The notes under the pieces are model-generated. The model was not told where the DNA came from. It did not search any database and saw nothing but the letters and a program-made list of their open reading frames with translations. Shown here piece after piece: positions 47,941 through 61,795 of a stretch of 64,000 bases of DNA (position 1 is its first letter; each line of letters opens with the position of its first letter). The DNA is from Stenopsyche tienmushanensis. Lineage: Eukaryota > Arthropoda > Insecta > Trichoptera > Stenopsychidae. The DNA lies in the NCBI GenBank assembly GCA_008973525.1, contig WACJ01000514.1:1426001-1490000 (forward strand), in the 5' to 3' direction. A program made the translations under genes and the position numbers.

Positions 47941-50900
47941 TAATTATTTTGATGATTTTAAATTAGCTCACTACTTAAAGGGTTTGGGTTAAAGGGGAAC
48001 CCTTGCGAAAATTGTCCAAAATGCCTTATACGATATTAATTTAGGCGAATATTTCATTACATTTTATGTTTGGTATTCATTGATGGTGTCTCATAACAGA
48101 ATGCATTAGTAAGAAAATATATTTTTATGTGCTTTTAGAAATACGCTTTGGAAAGCAAATGGTCTAAATATAATAATGATGCATCTTGCGAATATATCCC
48201 AAGTGAAAATTGGCTGACCTAAAAGATGCATATCTATCAAATCACCTCGTTGCATAGCCAATTCTGCCTCTTAGTCATCTGACGCTACACTTTTAGACTT
48301 ATAAACACCATTGTTATTATTCAAGGGAAGATCCTGGTTTAATTAAGAACTTACGACAGTTCCTCGGAAGCAGATTCATATCACTATTCAGTCCAGCTGC
48401 CAACAATTTGCCAAATGAATGCCAATGTCCGATAACGAATAATACATCCTAAGAAGAAAATACACGCAATTTAAAAATTCGTGTGCATTTCATTCTCGGT
48501 CATCATCAATTTATTTTACCCTAATCAGTGAAGACTATCATTTTCTAATTTTAAAATAATAATAAACAACATAAAAGATCGAATGGCTGAAAGATGTGAT
48601 AAGAATATCACGAATCCCTTGGACATGAACACCAAGCGCGTTAATTTTGGGACACATCCGGCACATAAGTGGTAACAACCTGATAACCGACATGATTCGT
48701 ATTTTCCGCCATGAAACCCTAAAAGTAATTTTAAACCCTGTCGGATTCACTTGAGTGTGTATCTGGTACTTTGAAATTTAATAAAAAAAGTAATGTTTCC
48801 CTTTATTGGACCCTTTACAGAGATATATTTGCATTTACAACGAAAGCTTTTTTAAAGCATTCGATAAGACGGTGTTTGAATAATGCACCAAATCACCCCG
48901 TGGAGGAATTTATGCATGCAACGATAAAATAAGACTGTCTTACTGCAATTTTGGCGCAGATAAAAGTATTTTCGCTCGACTCTTGAGATTTGCATTGGGA
49001 GAATATCGAAAATTAAATCGTATTCTTGTTCATATTTTATGATTTGAATCCAAAATATGATTTCATCTATTTTCAATTGAATGTGGAGGGCGTGAGAAAA
49101 CTTCACAATTGACCCCTTGAATGTTTAATCCTGAATATTTTTGCTGTCTGGACGGGACGTGCATTGTGATGATGAATTATCTTTTGATACTCATTTTCTT
49201 TTGATAACCCCTGGGAGTTTCTTTTGAATTTGTGGCTGGTCCTTTCTTATTGATTGTAAGCAATTTAAAGCAGACGATTCTATTAAGCCGACAAAATATC
49301 ATTTCTTGGGGATAAATCAGGCTTATGGGACTGAAATGGATGAATACTATTGTTTTTCACGATTACAATCATATAATCGGCTATCCATTCCTCGATTCAA
49401 GAAATGCATGGGTTCATCCCTTGTTCTTTGATTGTCAAACGCTTATTTTTTTCACCTTGTTAATAACCTCCATACCCTGCATGTGTTCTATAGACAGCAG
49501 AAAGATAGAGATAATGGCAAAAAAGTATTTGTTTTAAACCAAAATTTTACTCAGAGAGCGATCCGCTACGAAACTACAGATGAATCGGCGGGAAGAACAC
49601 ATCTTCCCACGGCCAAAGCCATTCATCGACTCTTTGTAATTTTATTCAATGCGTCTACATTCCGTGATTAAATTAGGATAAGTAATAATTAAATAGAAAT
49701 TTTAGGCAATTGAGGATTTTTGTGTGAATGTTGAAATTATCCATTTTTTTAAACGACTTATTCATAAATTTTGCAAATTAAGTCGCTTATAATATCTAAT
49801 TTTTGATCTACTGAATTTGTTGCCAATATGAATTTATGTGCATTGTATTTGCCTTATTTTAGATTTTTATTTTTGAAATAAAATACAACCTGTCACAATG
49901 TTATCCTTCCTCACGCGAAAAACCATCAATCGCCTTCAATGATTTTGCATATTTATTCAAAATAGTAACGAAGCCTTGATATTTAAAAAAAACATAAAGT
50001 CATTTCAAAGGGGCATGTTTTCGAGTCCCAGCAGATTAATGAAGGGATATATGCTTGAATATCCCGAAATAATGATCAAGCTTGAGTCTCATGCTGTGCT
50101 GAAATTTTTATCTCATACATATTTAAGCACTCCGAGAACGTCGGCTCCGAATTGTGTTTCTTCAATTAAGAAGTAAATCTGCTTCATAAATCAAAGGCTT
50201 GATATTTTTTTATCAGGTCATTCGTACTGGTTGAATTTGGCCCGGAATATGTCTGGATTAGGATAAGGTCGAGTAGCAATATAAATAATGGACTCGGGAT
50301 GAAGGCTGCCAACATCTTCATCAGTATTTATCAGGCAATAAGCATATTTTTTGAGCTTTTCGCAACATATACAAAAATATGGAAGAAATCGAATTTCCTT
50401 CGATATACATCGACTTTGCAATCATAGTTTATTTTTCGATTTCGCCGATTTGTATTGTATAAAATGGGTTTCGGTAGTCTACCCTTTATGTAAATATTTT
50501 ATGGTTAGAAATAAAGATAAGATAAATCTCATAAAAGGGATGACCGAAAAAATATCACTACTTTTTGGAATTCAACCATTGATTTGATGATAAATATATA
50601 AGAATTACGTGTGTTCGCCTGTAATTCGGTTGCTCTGTGATTCGAGCTGTACTGAGAGAATCATGGAACGCATTCAAAATTACATATGAAAATATTTTTT
50701 ACGTGTTTTACAGACGAAACACGTTTTTTACGTGTACGAGTGATTGGCATGGTTTTGGGGGTTTATGAGGGGTCATAAACTGGTTCACCCATTGCTATTT
50801 TAGCTGACATGACCCCAATGAGAACTCTTTTTGTTTGTGTCATACGTTTTATGACACACCATGTAATATTTTTCTGCCATTTATTTATACACTTTATAAT

Positions 50901-51235
50901 AAAAGTATGCTCAAGCATAACACTTCCAATATATTTGCTTTACGATGCACGTTTTTTTACATTTGAATATCCAGAATTATAATGTAAAATGTATGTCTGT
51001 CTGTCCATATTAATTTAAATTCAAATTTAAGCTGAATTCGTGTTGAAACTGATTTATCTGTCTAAGTGGTACATTTCCGTAGAATTACAAAAGAGACGCC
51101 GAAAGGTGGACAGAGAACAGAAACAACGTAGAAAATTGCTGTGACAAAATGCTTATTTCAGGCTATACATTTAACATGCTTTAAGTATGTTAAAATCAAC
51201 TCTAGGATTTCATTTTAACGTTTTTTAATTTATAG
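47941..51235. other. Intergenic DNA without recognisable genes
   Basis: AT-rich. Small frames on both strands lack motifs. Minor hairpins (for example ACGTGTTT...AAACACGT near 50700-50735) are present. Confidence 0.4.
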
Positions 51236-51372
51236 ATGGTGTTTTGCATAAGGACTTATTTTTTTGTGTAAGTGTAAGTTTCACACATAGGCCCTATGTC
51301 CTTAGTGACAGGATTGTCAAAATGTAATTGTTTCAACATTTTGAAATGTACTCAAAATTTCATCTTTAAACA
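51236..51372 (+). repeat. Left arm of a ~140-bp inverted repeat around repeat A copy 5
   Basis: GTTTTGCATAAGGAC, TTTCACACATAGGCCCTATG, GTCAAAATG and AAAATTTCATCTTTAAAC occur in the same order, inverted, at 52545-52690. The two arms bracket about 1.17 kb that includes repeat A. Confidence 0.7.
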
Positions 51373-51374
51373 CG

Positions 51375-52046
51375 ACGATAGACATCAGACAGCGACTGAC
51401 TGGATTGGGGATTTATTATAATCAAACCCATTTCCTGCGCTGCTGTATGATCTATTTCGAGTTACCCCGAACTAGCTACACAAAGAGTGTCTTCCATTGG
51501 TGCTTTAGCCCCATGAGAAACGCTACGTGCGGAGCGTTCACATCCTTTTTGCTCCACTCCCCCCAAAAGAGGCAAGGTTTCAGCGGGAAAGATCAACTTA
51601 AGACTATGTGTACCTGAAGTTGGAGTATGGAGGAGGAAGGACAAAGGTTAAGCTAAGCTTCAAGGGAATACTGACGGACGGACGGACTACAGGGGCTACC
51701 CCTTCCCCATGGTACTTGTATCGTAATACCTAACCACGGGTACGAGTCGCCATTCGAACAGTCTAAAATCGTTCTCCCTTGTTTGCCTAGGCTATTGAGG
51801 ATAGTGGTGAGCCTTTGATATAGTCCCCACCAACTACTGTAATCGGTTGTTCTACATACCTCTTTATGGGTACGCAGCACAGGGTGACCTGCGCACCCAA
51901 CTCATGTTAGCTGGGCTACCCCAGCAGCATTTGATGAGCAAACCGATGATGCTACTTTCGCACACCTCTACTCCACATCTACAGGGGGGGGGGGGGGTGA
52001 GCCACCCATAAAACCCCCTCTGAGATTTTATGGGTGGGCATCGCAC
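51375..52046 (+). repeat. Repeat A, copy 5
   Basis: An uninterrupted copy collinear with copies 1 and 3, ending in TTTTATGGGTGGGCATCG. It contains a G14 run at about 51984-51997 near the constant end. The 51405-51617 frame shares FLRCCMI and RTS-type peptide with the minus frame of copy 1. Confidence 0.75.
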
Positions 52047-52544
52047 AAATTTTCCATTGGAATCCATTGGTGTCAGGTCACCAGACCTTTTTTTAATCTG
52101 AAGACGTGTTCTATTCCGTAGTTCGCATGGTCTTCAACCTGACACCACTAGATTTTTTTTTTCTAGGGACGTGTAAAATAATAAAAAATATATTAAACAT
52201 AAAAATAGCTTTTTAAATCGTGACACTGGTAAAATGGTAACTCTTCAAGTTTAACGACTTATTGAATTATTTGTATAACATGTAGTATATCGTTGAAAAG
52301 GGTATAAATTAAAAATATTTTTAAAAGTAAACTAAGTTCAAAATAGTTGTTAGTTTTTTTTTAGAGAATTTAGAATTTTAAATTTCTTATTCTTTCGTAC
52401 ATTTTTTTTACTTTAGAAGCTCAGAACAAATATTTTTTAAACCAATTACATAAAATAATAATTTATGTGAATCAAAAATACATTGTAAAAATAAAAAAAA
52501 ACAGCTATATCGTGCTTTTATGATTACAGATAAAAAAGATATGA

Positions 52545-52690
52545 CGGTTTAAAGATGAAATTTTGGGATTTTTTCAAGAGGTTGAAAAAATATATATTTC
52601 GACAACCCTGACATTTAGGACATAGGGCCTGTGTGTGAAGCATAAACCCCCCTTATCACTAAAAAATGTGGATCCATTTGCAAAACACTT
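52545..52690 (-). repeat. Right arm of the inverted repeat
   Basis: Reverse-complement counterpart of 51236-51372: GACATAGGGCCTGTGTGTGA is the mirror of TCACACATAGGCCCTATGTC with two changes. Together the arms may be the ends of a transposon in which repeat A inserted, or that carries it. Confidence 0.7.
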
Positions 52691-54714
52691 GTATATAATG
52701 ATGTCATTGTAAAACCAAAAATTATCTTGTTTTGGCAGTTTCATATTAAAATATTTTGTTGTATGAATTAATTAATATGATTTTTAATCAATAAGCTAAC
52801 GTACAACTTAGCAGCCCTTTAAAAATACAGCAGGCGAATAAATTAAGCAGCAAAAAATAGATATGAAGTAAACGTTTAGATAAGGGTCATGTCCGAATAA
52901 ATTTATTTATGATCGTCTTATTTTTCTGGAACCGTTTGATAAATACCCAGAGCAAGCTTGTCTGGTGGCGAATAAATATTTTCATCATAATAAAATGAGT
53001 CGCAACTAATGTGTGTGAAAAGTTGTTGAACTCAAAAAGTTGAAGTTTTCCCTCGGGGTCCTTAAACGCCTTTCAAAAGAGAAGTTCGGAACAAATCGAG
53101 AAATATATGACATCGGCTTAATAAATCTTTTTTTTTTTTGTGTTCTGCGAATTCGGCTTCTATTATGTACGTCCTCTGAAGAATTATCCAGAAGGGAGTG
53201 ATCTAATGTTTCCGCCATTTTGCATCATAATGGACGGTTAATTTTATTTATGCGGCGAAAATATCATAGTTGACCGGCCTTCACCACAGGAACTATCAGT
53301 GCGATATCATCCAAGAACAAAAAATCTTCTGATCTCATCCTATGACTATTATTAAACCGGAACAACAAATAATATTCCGTCGAAAATGTTAGCCAAAATT
53401 GTTATTTATTGCGGCCTTGTACTGAACTTATTTCTGTGTAATGGTCCTTAGCAACTGCAAGGTCACCGACCAAGTGCAAGGGAATCGCAAAAAAAGAACA
53501 AGCCAAAAGGAAAATCCTGTTTGGAATCCTTTTTGGTCATGCGAATTGGTACGCCGAAAAGCACACGAAATAAAAATATGCAAACGAGCCAGAGTGCCCG
53601 AGAAAAGTAGCCTGCATGGGAGGCCATAAATTTCAGGTAAAGACATTTAGGTCTGAATCTCAGGATCTTGCTTTGTAAATAGCACCTACGCCTTCATGGA
53701 TAAAAATACTCTTTCTTTGGCGAGTCGATTTGTGGGACCGCATTGATTAGATTATCGCTCGACATTTGTACCCAAATAACAACCAAAAAGAAAGATATCA
53801 CGCGCCTACCTTTCTTTGGATGGCGATTATGTAGCCATTACCGAACAGCGATATCGAAATAATAAATGTTCAATAAAAGCATGGCAATAATCTTGACACC
53901 ACGATGATATATCGAGTCCGAAATTTTTACAGTAGAAGAGCAAAAAAAACCTATTGCAAAATGACAGCGAGATCAAGGAGGTCCTAATTACTGCTATGAA
54001 ATGGAAAACGGTCAAAATAAGAGACGATTTGAGATATTACATTTTCATCCCTTAAATTTGTCATTATGATCGAGTGCTAATGGGTTAAATTTTTGACTTT
54101 TTTTTATAAAAGCATTTGATAAATCGAAATTGTCTTAGCATTGAGTCGATCAATAGAATCGCGTAGAATCGCATATGAATAATAGAATTTGCAACAATAA
54201 CTAGCATTTAATTTATAAATAGTTATTAATTCGTTAATAACTCATAGATTCTTATATATCATGCGGAAAAAAATACGAACATAAACACAATAAAGAAAAA
54301 TACTCTCCGTGATCTACGCGGGTTCGTTCGCTATCGGATCGTGATGGGATGTTACGTTATGATGATAATATGGCGTTATTGACCAAGATCTAAATTTGCG
54401 CTAAAAATAACCCAGCTGCGTGACCACTGGGAACCGGCAGGAAGAATACATATTCTCTTGATCAAGGTTATCAGTCGATTTATTTGCTTTATTTTTCTTT
54501 GTGCATTCACATTTTGATGCATAATCCGCTGTTTATCTTAAAAATTATGCCTGTGAATAATAACAGTAGATTCGTTCGTTAAATTTGAAATACGAGAAAT
54601 ATCCCGAAAGTAAGTGTACTAGATTTTATATTTTTTTCAGAAAAAGTGTATTTGTAAAAAAATTATAGGGTATTGTTGATACACTTGTTGACTGTTTTTT
54701 GACACAAATGCCAT
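52691..54714. other. Intergenic DNA without recognisable genes
   Basis: AT-rich; frames at 53006-53218 (minus) and 53428-53646 (minus)/53441-53629 overlap and lack domains. Confidence 0.4.
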
Positions 54715-55315
54715 CCCGTTCAATGCATATGGTGAGCCGTGCCACAAGCTTTTTTTATGCCCTCCTCGACGAACTCTCCCGCCAGCTCCTTCCTCCGCTT
54801 CAGAACCTTTTTCTGCACCTACTCGTCGGTTGAAATTTATTCATGTGTTCCTTTAGGGAGAATGATTAGCGCTGTTAGTCTGAGCAAATTTAATTCTCCA
54901 GATTAACAGCGACATCTTCCGTCTCTCTTCAGGTGGAATGTGGTATTTTAACAGCCCCATCTTTTGTGGCCGTGCGGAGACATTGCACCTGCATACCGAT
55001 CAATTGCCTCTTGCGCGTGTACCGTTGCCGGCTGGGGAGTGTCATCGGTTAGCCTTGGCTGCGGGAAGTCGTCCCTCCTGCAGCCAGACCGCTCTCTCTC
55101 GTGTGGAATAAATAGTTATTTAGAGAAGAGAGTCTTTCTATTCGACGCCCGTTGAGCACGCGGGGGCAGGGAGCCGCCCAGGGACTCTGCCCTCAAGAAA
55201 GCCTCCGCCTCAACGTTACAGCGGGATTTCTTACCGACATTTTTCCTGCAACTTGATACAACAACTATGCTCGCTTTGTCAGGAGGTCCCCTTTTACCAC
55301 TCAATATGACCAACC
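54715..55315. other. GC-rich island, possible LTR or transposon relic
   Basis: About 600 bases far GC-richer than their surroundings. It holds an inverted pair CGCTGTTAGTCTG / CAGATTAACAGCG near 54870-54920, GGAATGTGGTATTTTAACA and GTGTGGAATAAATAG. The base composition is like that of the LTR element's GC-rich part, but I found no matching LTR, target duplication or coding domain. Confidence 0.35.
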
Positions 55316-58300
55316 TTTAAAAAACAAAAACCACAGCCCGTTATTGTTACAGTACACTTATTTTCGGGATATTTCAATTGTATCATTTGGAATTACAACA
55401 AGAAATGTCGAGTTGGATATCTCATAGATTTTAATCCTTAAAGTTTATCATTTATGTAGCTTTTTGTGGAAAAAATCTAACGTATACATTGAGAGTTGAC
55501 TATATATTTATTTCTAAAAAACATGGTAAATACTCTCTGTCCAGGTTATTACCTCAATACAACCAAGACTATTGAAACATTATAGTCAATCAAGTTAATA
55601 GGTTGATCTTCTTCATAATGAGGGCCAATAACGAGGGTCTGTAAATGTATACTTTAAAACAGAGTGTATGTGAATTAACTTTTTTTATAAATTTTAATTA
55701 AAAAAATGATTACATTAGGTTAAAGGGTTGGTTATAAAGCAATAATAATGAGTGCTGGAATTATTTTGTCCCTTTTATTAGTCGTTTAGAATATTTATAA
55801 CCATAATTGATTTATGAGAGCTTAAATATAGCTTTTTATGAATTTATTTGTCAAAAAATATTCAAGTTCTATCAATTGGGTTCCATTAATTGATCTTTAA
55901 AATACGTTTGCCTTGTAATAATATCTTATGTTCCACAGCTTTTTATATTCAATTTAATTAAAATTTTATGTAAAATTTTAATGTAACTGTGTCATATTTC
56001 ATCCATGGTGGAATAAATAAATTACACATTTAAGTTAGTGCTTAAACAGTTTTCTTTGGTAAAAATATGCATGAAAATGAACTATGTTCTTAGTCATTTT
56101 AATATAAAAGAGGCACAGCATAACCGACGATCCGATTTTTTGCTTTAATTTCGTCTTACAAGGGGAATAAAAAAGTTGACTGAATTTATTTTTACACATT
56201 TTTTCACAAAATAAAGCTTTAAAGGGTTTTAATATTAATCTAGACCTGCGAAGACCTACGCAACAATCAAGCACAAAGGTAACCCATTTCTCTGAAACGT
56301 AAGCCGACGTCTACTTCAAACTTTAATTTCCAATTAAAATAAATCCTTAATAATGTCGAAAGCATTTCAAGACTACAATTCTTCCAAATTGAAATATTTG
56401 AAGCGAATCACGCTGGTGAGTGCCGACCAAAAAAGTATTTATGGAAGCATTTGCATCACAATCTAGGGTCATGATCTTCGCTTTCGACATCGCTTTGAAC
56501 TCCTGCTAGACGATGTTCTAAGACAAAAATGATACGTTACAATGCTCCTTAAGCACACTGAATTCCAATTTAAAAAAGTAAAAGCAGTCATTATCGCATT
56601 GAGACGTTCATAAAATTTGATTACATTTCACGATCGACATAAATGATGTATCACAATAACGCACGCCGAAATTCGGGTCGTGGGCGTTTGGTACATTTCG
56701 GCAATTCGAATGACGAATCATTAAAGCAGGGAATTTTAATTGATGATTTTCTGCAGAAAATGTGCACAAATCATGCGATGCTTATCGATTTCGTATGAAA
56801 TGGGTGTCCCTTCGGCGATCGATTCAAGCAACGTTTAAGGCGGACATGAAAAATAGTTAGGGTCAAATAACGTCTTGCCTCCTAAAGGATATTAATTGTC
56901 GAGGGTTTGGGTCGAAATTGTATCATAAATTTTTGAGGCTTTCTTCAAATTGAAAATATCTTTCTTTCGAGACGTCTATGAAGAAAAAAATACTTACGCC
57001 ATGAAAAGGGTTATAAAAATAAGCAATATCTACAAGTCATTGGCGTATCATTATAAATGATGGCATTAAGGATTGCAGATTCATGAAGCACATCAAAATT
57101 TATCGTTTTTTCATATTTTAACAGTCGGCATTTAAGATGAGATCAAATCTTTTTTATTTGTTTAAAAAAATTGACGCATGTATTGTAAAATACCACAGAA
57201 TGATATCATATATGATCAATATAATGAATCATGTGTGAGTTTTATTTGTATAGCACCTTTTTGGCATATTTGAAGAGCGTTCATTATTTTTTACTTCATA
57301 GTTTTAGAGCTCTTGTAAATCTTAGATTGTGAGGGTTAAAAACCCAAAGGAGGTATTTAGACCCAAAGTGGCAGTTTATAAGTCTACAATTTCTCATTAT
57401 AAAGCTAATTTTCGTGATAATCAATTTTAATAAACGTAAATCGATTGAAGATGCTCATCTCACTGGGTATCCTATAGTAGCAATTTCTAAATAAATGTAC
57501 CAAATAATTGAGCCATTGAATATGACAGATAAATTAGTGAAGATACCCCGAATAGATACAAGCATCTAAATTTGAAATATTTTTCATGAAAAAGCGTTTT
57601 GTACCATTGAATTTGGAACCATTTTTCCACTATTGTGAGAAATGAAAAAGATCATGTAAACTATTTTCTTTGATTATGATGTTGCAGAATAACTAGCGTA
57701 ATTGAGGAGATTTATGTTTATACAATATTTTCTTTATGAGTGGCCATCAAAGAGAATGTGCTTATGTTATATATGATTTCTCAGTACAAATCCTAAAAAA
57801 ATAATGGTGAAAGGAAGAGAATTTCAAATGGTTCTTACAATTGATTTGTGAAGAAATTTATAAACGAAATTTTGACAGAAATATTAATATAAATGTCTCA
57901 AATAGGGAATTTGGGTTGTTATTTGTGTAAAATTCTGCTTAAATTTTTAAGATAGTACTATCAACACATTCCCGTCTGGTTAGGCATACTTGCGTCTTTC
58001 AGGTATTATCGGTAGAAGCGAAAAACGTTCATTCGTGTTGTCTTGATAATAGGCGTTTGTTTTGATAATTAAGATACTTGCATCATTCTTATCGTTGACC
58101 AATTTTGTTATCCCCCTTGACTTTTCTGGAGACGTGTCATTAGCTGAGTATCAACACTCCTTCAGAAATAAACTGACAGACTTGCATGGTAACCCTGTCT
58201 TTTTTTTTCGCAAAAATATCTGACCAACAAAAAGCAGAATCCATGCAAATTGAATGAAGAAATACATAACATACATAACCCATATGATAATTTGATTAAA

Positions 58301-60719
58301 ACATATAAATTTTAGGCAACTCAAGTAGTATCTGAACATATTTCCAATGTTTGGTGATAAAACTCAGATCAATCACTATTCCCGAAATGTATTTATTATT
58401 TTTGTGATACATTATTTCTTGGGATGATAAAAGACTTTTTGCTCTAAATAATAATATAAAAGACCATTGTAACAGATGAGATTTGCCCCTATGATTACAT
58501 ATTTGTGTGTGGGTTTCAATAATTGAACCATCCATCCCACATTGAAGATTGAACTCCTTTAGATTATTTTAAATACATAGTTTGCTCTGTGATAAACAAA
58601 AATAAATACATTGAAAAAGGATTTTTTTAAATATTTGTGTCTTTCTTATTTTGAAGGATTGAGTGCTCTTCATTGATGTGATTTTGAATGCTTAACATTT
58701 TGTTCTGAAGCAGAGTGCACAGCGACCCTACAAGCAATTTAATCGCCATACCTTAATTTTTGGGTCCATATTGGCATAAAAAACTTTGCAGGTTTTTATG
58801 GACGAAACTTTCGGCGCTTCAAACAAAGTCTCTAATCAGTGAAAATACCATTGATATAAATTAAAAAACTTTTCAGTAATATCCTTGAAATTTAGTTTCG
58901 TCACTGCTTTTTTCACATGGCATCTTGAGTCTGTCTTAATAAAAAAGCTTCTTAAATGTATTTAATTAAAATTAAATTGCTAATTGAATTTGAATTGATA
59001 AATATATAAGATTTTATGCTATATTTTTATATATATAAAAAATTATATATTTGGCATTGAGGCTGAAAACATCGTCTTTCAACTCATCCTTTCGGAATCC
59101 GGAGAGAAAGAGTGAAATTAATTTTTGCGACATTTCATCGTACAGAGATGATATCTTTCTCTTTTGAGACGACGAAAATACAAAAACATAAAATATCGTG
59201 CCCGTTTAGCAGAAGCCTGATTAAAAACAAGCCGGCATATCGGAGACATTTGTGATGAAAGATCGACCTTTTCCAATTAACCGCAGGGTTTCAGGAATAA
59301 ATCCTTAAGTAGGGAGAATTTGGGGCGAAATCTCGACGTACAGGCAATATATTTGACCTGTGCATCCCCCGGGCTTTAATAAGTTCGGGACTGTATCCGA
59401 TGTGGTTGAAATAATTTTGTTTGGAAATTGGCTGCGGAACAACAAATGTTTCCGAGCGAATTAGCAAATTGCAATATACAAGTGTTATATACAAATCTCA
59501 TTGTTGTTCATTGTTTTCATATTGCGGCACACTCAACAATGCCGCAATTGCGTAATATATTAATACGATAAGGGATGATTTGTATGGCGTCAATATTTAT
59601 AGACTTTATTGCAATTTTATTATAATACTTTAATCTGTATGAATTCTCAAGATTTGATCCGAAAGTTAAATACGCGCTTCTTCTTCGATATATCTTCATC
59701 GGAGATGCTTTTATCCTCGCCATGACCTTTTATGTCAATATCCATTCTCAATGGTTGAACTTTTTTTTGTGCTTTACCCAAACTGTATAGATCTTGGATT
59801 GATTGAGCTTACTGTATTATCGGCGGACAAGAGACATCTCCGTAATAATTGCGTGAGCGCAATAACAAAAATGCGAGAGAAAGAGACGGTCGTCATCGGT
59901 GACTCAATGCCCATACAATTTGTTTAAATGAGCAAAAGAGATGGAAGAGTTCATCGGTAACCTCTTGGAATTAAAAATCGTCATAGCCAGAGAACAACAA
60001 CAGTTATTTTATAAAGCCGATAAAAAAATCAATTCATGCCTGTTGATATAAGCATAAGATAAAAAGACATAACATAATCGATTTTCAGTGAAGCCTTCGC
60101 TGCTCTTGTTGAAAATGTATTATTTCCTCTTTTTTTCGCATCTCTCAAATTTTCATTCCAACATAACAAACGACCCTGATGTATATCCTGATGGACGGAA
60201 ATAAAACAGGGATTTCATTCGTTAGGGCTCGCCGGATATCACTTTGATTGCCAGTTGATGATTTGTTCGTGCCTTGACTAAAATTCACTGCTTGCTTGAA
60301 AATTCTATGGAATTAAATTTATTTTTCCTCTCTGACATAAAAAAACGAAGCGAAATTAATTCAAATCATTTGGTATGCAATCAAAAACAAAAAAGCTTAA
60401 ATCATGACTATGCTGCTGCTGATGATTATTATCCATTGCAAAACATTTTTAAATGTAGAATTCCACCAAGAATTAACTCGTTGAAGTATCATCCTATTCA
60501 TTGCTAATTATATTCCAGGATCAAAAATACATACATCATCGTTGGATTGTTTTAAAATATCCAATTCACTTTTCGTCATACAATAGATAACAGCTTGCTG
60601 AAAGAACTGGCGGATTTAAACAGGATGTGTTCAAAAATTAATGAGTCCAAATTCATAAAAAAAAATCATGTATTGAACCTATTTGTAAAATTAGTCGAAA
60701 ATCTATAAAATAGTACCTT
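55316..60719. other. Intergenic DNA without recognisable genes
   Basis: More than 5 kb of AT-rich sequence with only short, unsupported frames. A 9-bp hairpin ATTGCGGCA...TGCCGCAAT is at 59521-59548. Nothing else recognised. Confidence 0.4.
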
Positions 60720-61690
60720 CCTGCGTTGATATGCTTCGGGAGGCTGTGTTGCTAGGCCTGGAAGGCATTCTGGAATGCCTTCTCTTAGATGTCCTTTGGA
60801 GTCGATGTAACATGCGCTTGGATGATTTCAATTGTGTCCTCCTCTAAAAATTTCCGACGAAGCTCCCAGTTCTCCTTGCTCACCACCATGCTGTGGACCA
60901 TGTCTTCGACTTTGAGCTCAGCCATCTCGAATGCTTGTTTCAGAGTGTTACTCTGGAGCGTCCAAGCCTCACATTCATTAATGGCTTGTTGAGCGTCGTC
61001 GACTTCCGTTTGACAGTGGTCAGTATTTGGGTCAACCAGAAGGTCGTCTCTCCTTGTTCCCAGGCTCTCCACCGGCTTATGACCGGTATATATCGGCGGA
61101 TCCTCCTTCTTTTGCTGGACTAATCTCATCTCTGTTGCCGGTCTTCCCTCAGTTTCTGCTCGTACACTGCACATTTTTTGGGATCTTCCAAATGCACAGG
61201 CACTATTCTTTGCTTAAAGACTAGCGATCACGATCGTCTTCAGTACGCCGCGGTGACTCAGAGCGCCCTTGCCGCTATTGCTTTCATATCTGAGCAACTC
61301 ATGCTATATCGAGACTCGAGACCGAGAAGGATTGAGTGTATGACTTCATTTATAATTATTTCTCTGCACGAATTCGGCCTTCCAATATTGATCATGAGCT
61401 ATCCAATTTCGCTGGCTATGCTCTGCGTCTTCTGCGCAACTACTTCTAAATGTTTCCTGAAGGTTTCATTTCCCTTCGTCTCTACTTCCCATGGATGAGC
61501 AGAAGCGCGACATCATCCGCAAAGGCAACGAGTTCAGCTCCTTCAGACATCTTGGTGGACACGCCCATATCTAGCTCTTTTGTTATGCCCGTCTCATTGT
61601 GACGGACACACCGATTCTTGAGACAATCGTTGGTGGTAGATTTCCCAAGTTTAATGCTATATTTGATACTGATCCATTGTATCGTGTTTC
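60720..61690 (-). pseudogene. R1/jockey-like LINE relic with reverse-transcriptase FADD box
   Basis: On the minus strand a frame reads MSEGAELVAFADDVALLLIH; FADD, the catalytic aspartate pair of the reverse transcriptase, is encoded at 61523-61512. Later, in another frame (61174-60785), come PPIYTGHKPVESLGTRRDD, HCQTEVDDAQQAINECEAW and AELKVEDMVHSMVVSKENWE, homologous to the end of the LINE at 39901-41087; the histidine of the zinc knuckle is replaced. CCTCCCGAAGCA near 60735 matches its 3' UTR. Several frameshifts and stops; dead copy, in the opposite direction to the other two. Confidence 0.8.
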
Positions 61691-61747
61691 ATTATTTCAA
61701 AAAGAGGTTCACGGAAGCACATGCCCTGACTTTCAGATAGCTCGGAG

Positions 61748-61765
61748 GCGACTTTTAAAAGTCGC
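61748..61765. repeat. 18-bp perfect palindrome GCGACTTTTAAAAGTCGC
   Basis: A perfect palindrome directly upstream of the cluster of GGACGTATATATACGTCC palindromes. Function unknown. Confidence 0.7.
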
Positions 61766-61795
61766 GTTTTAAAAACTTATGCTCCCCTAAATCTA

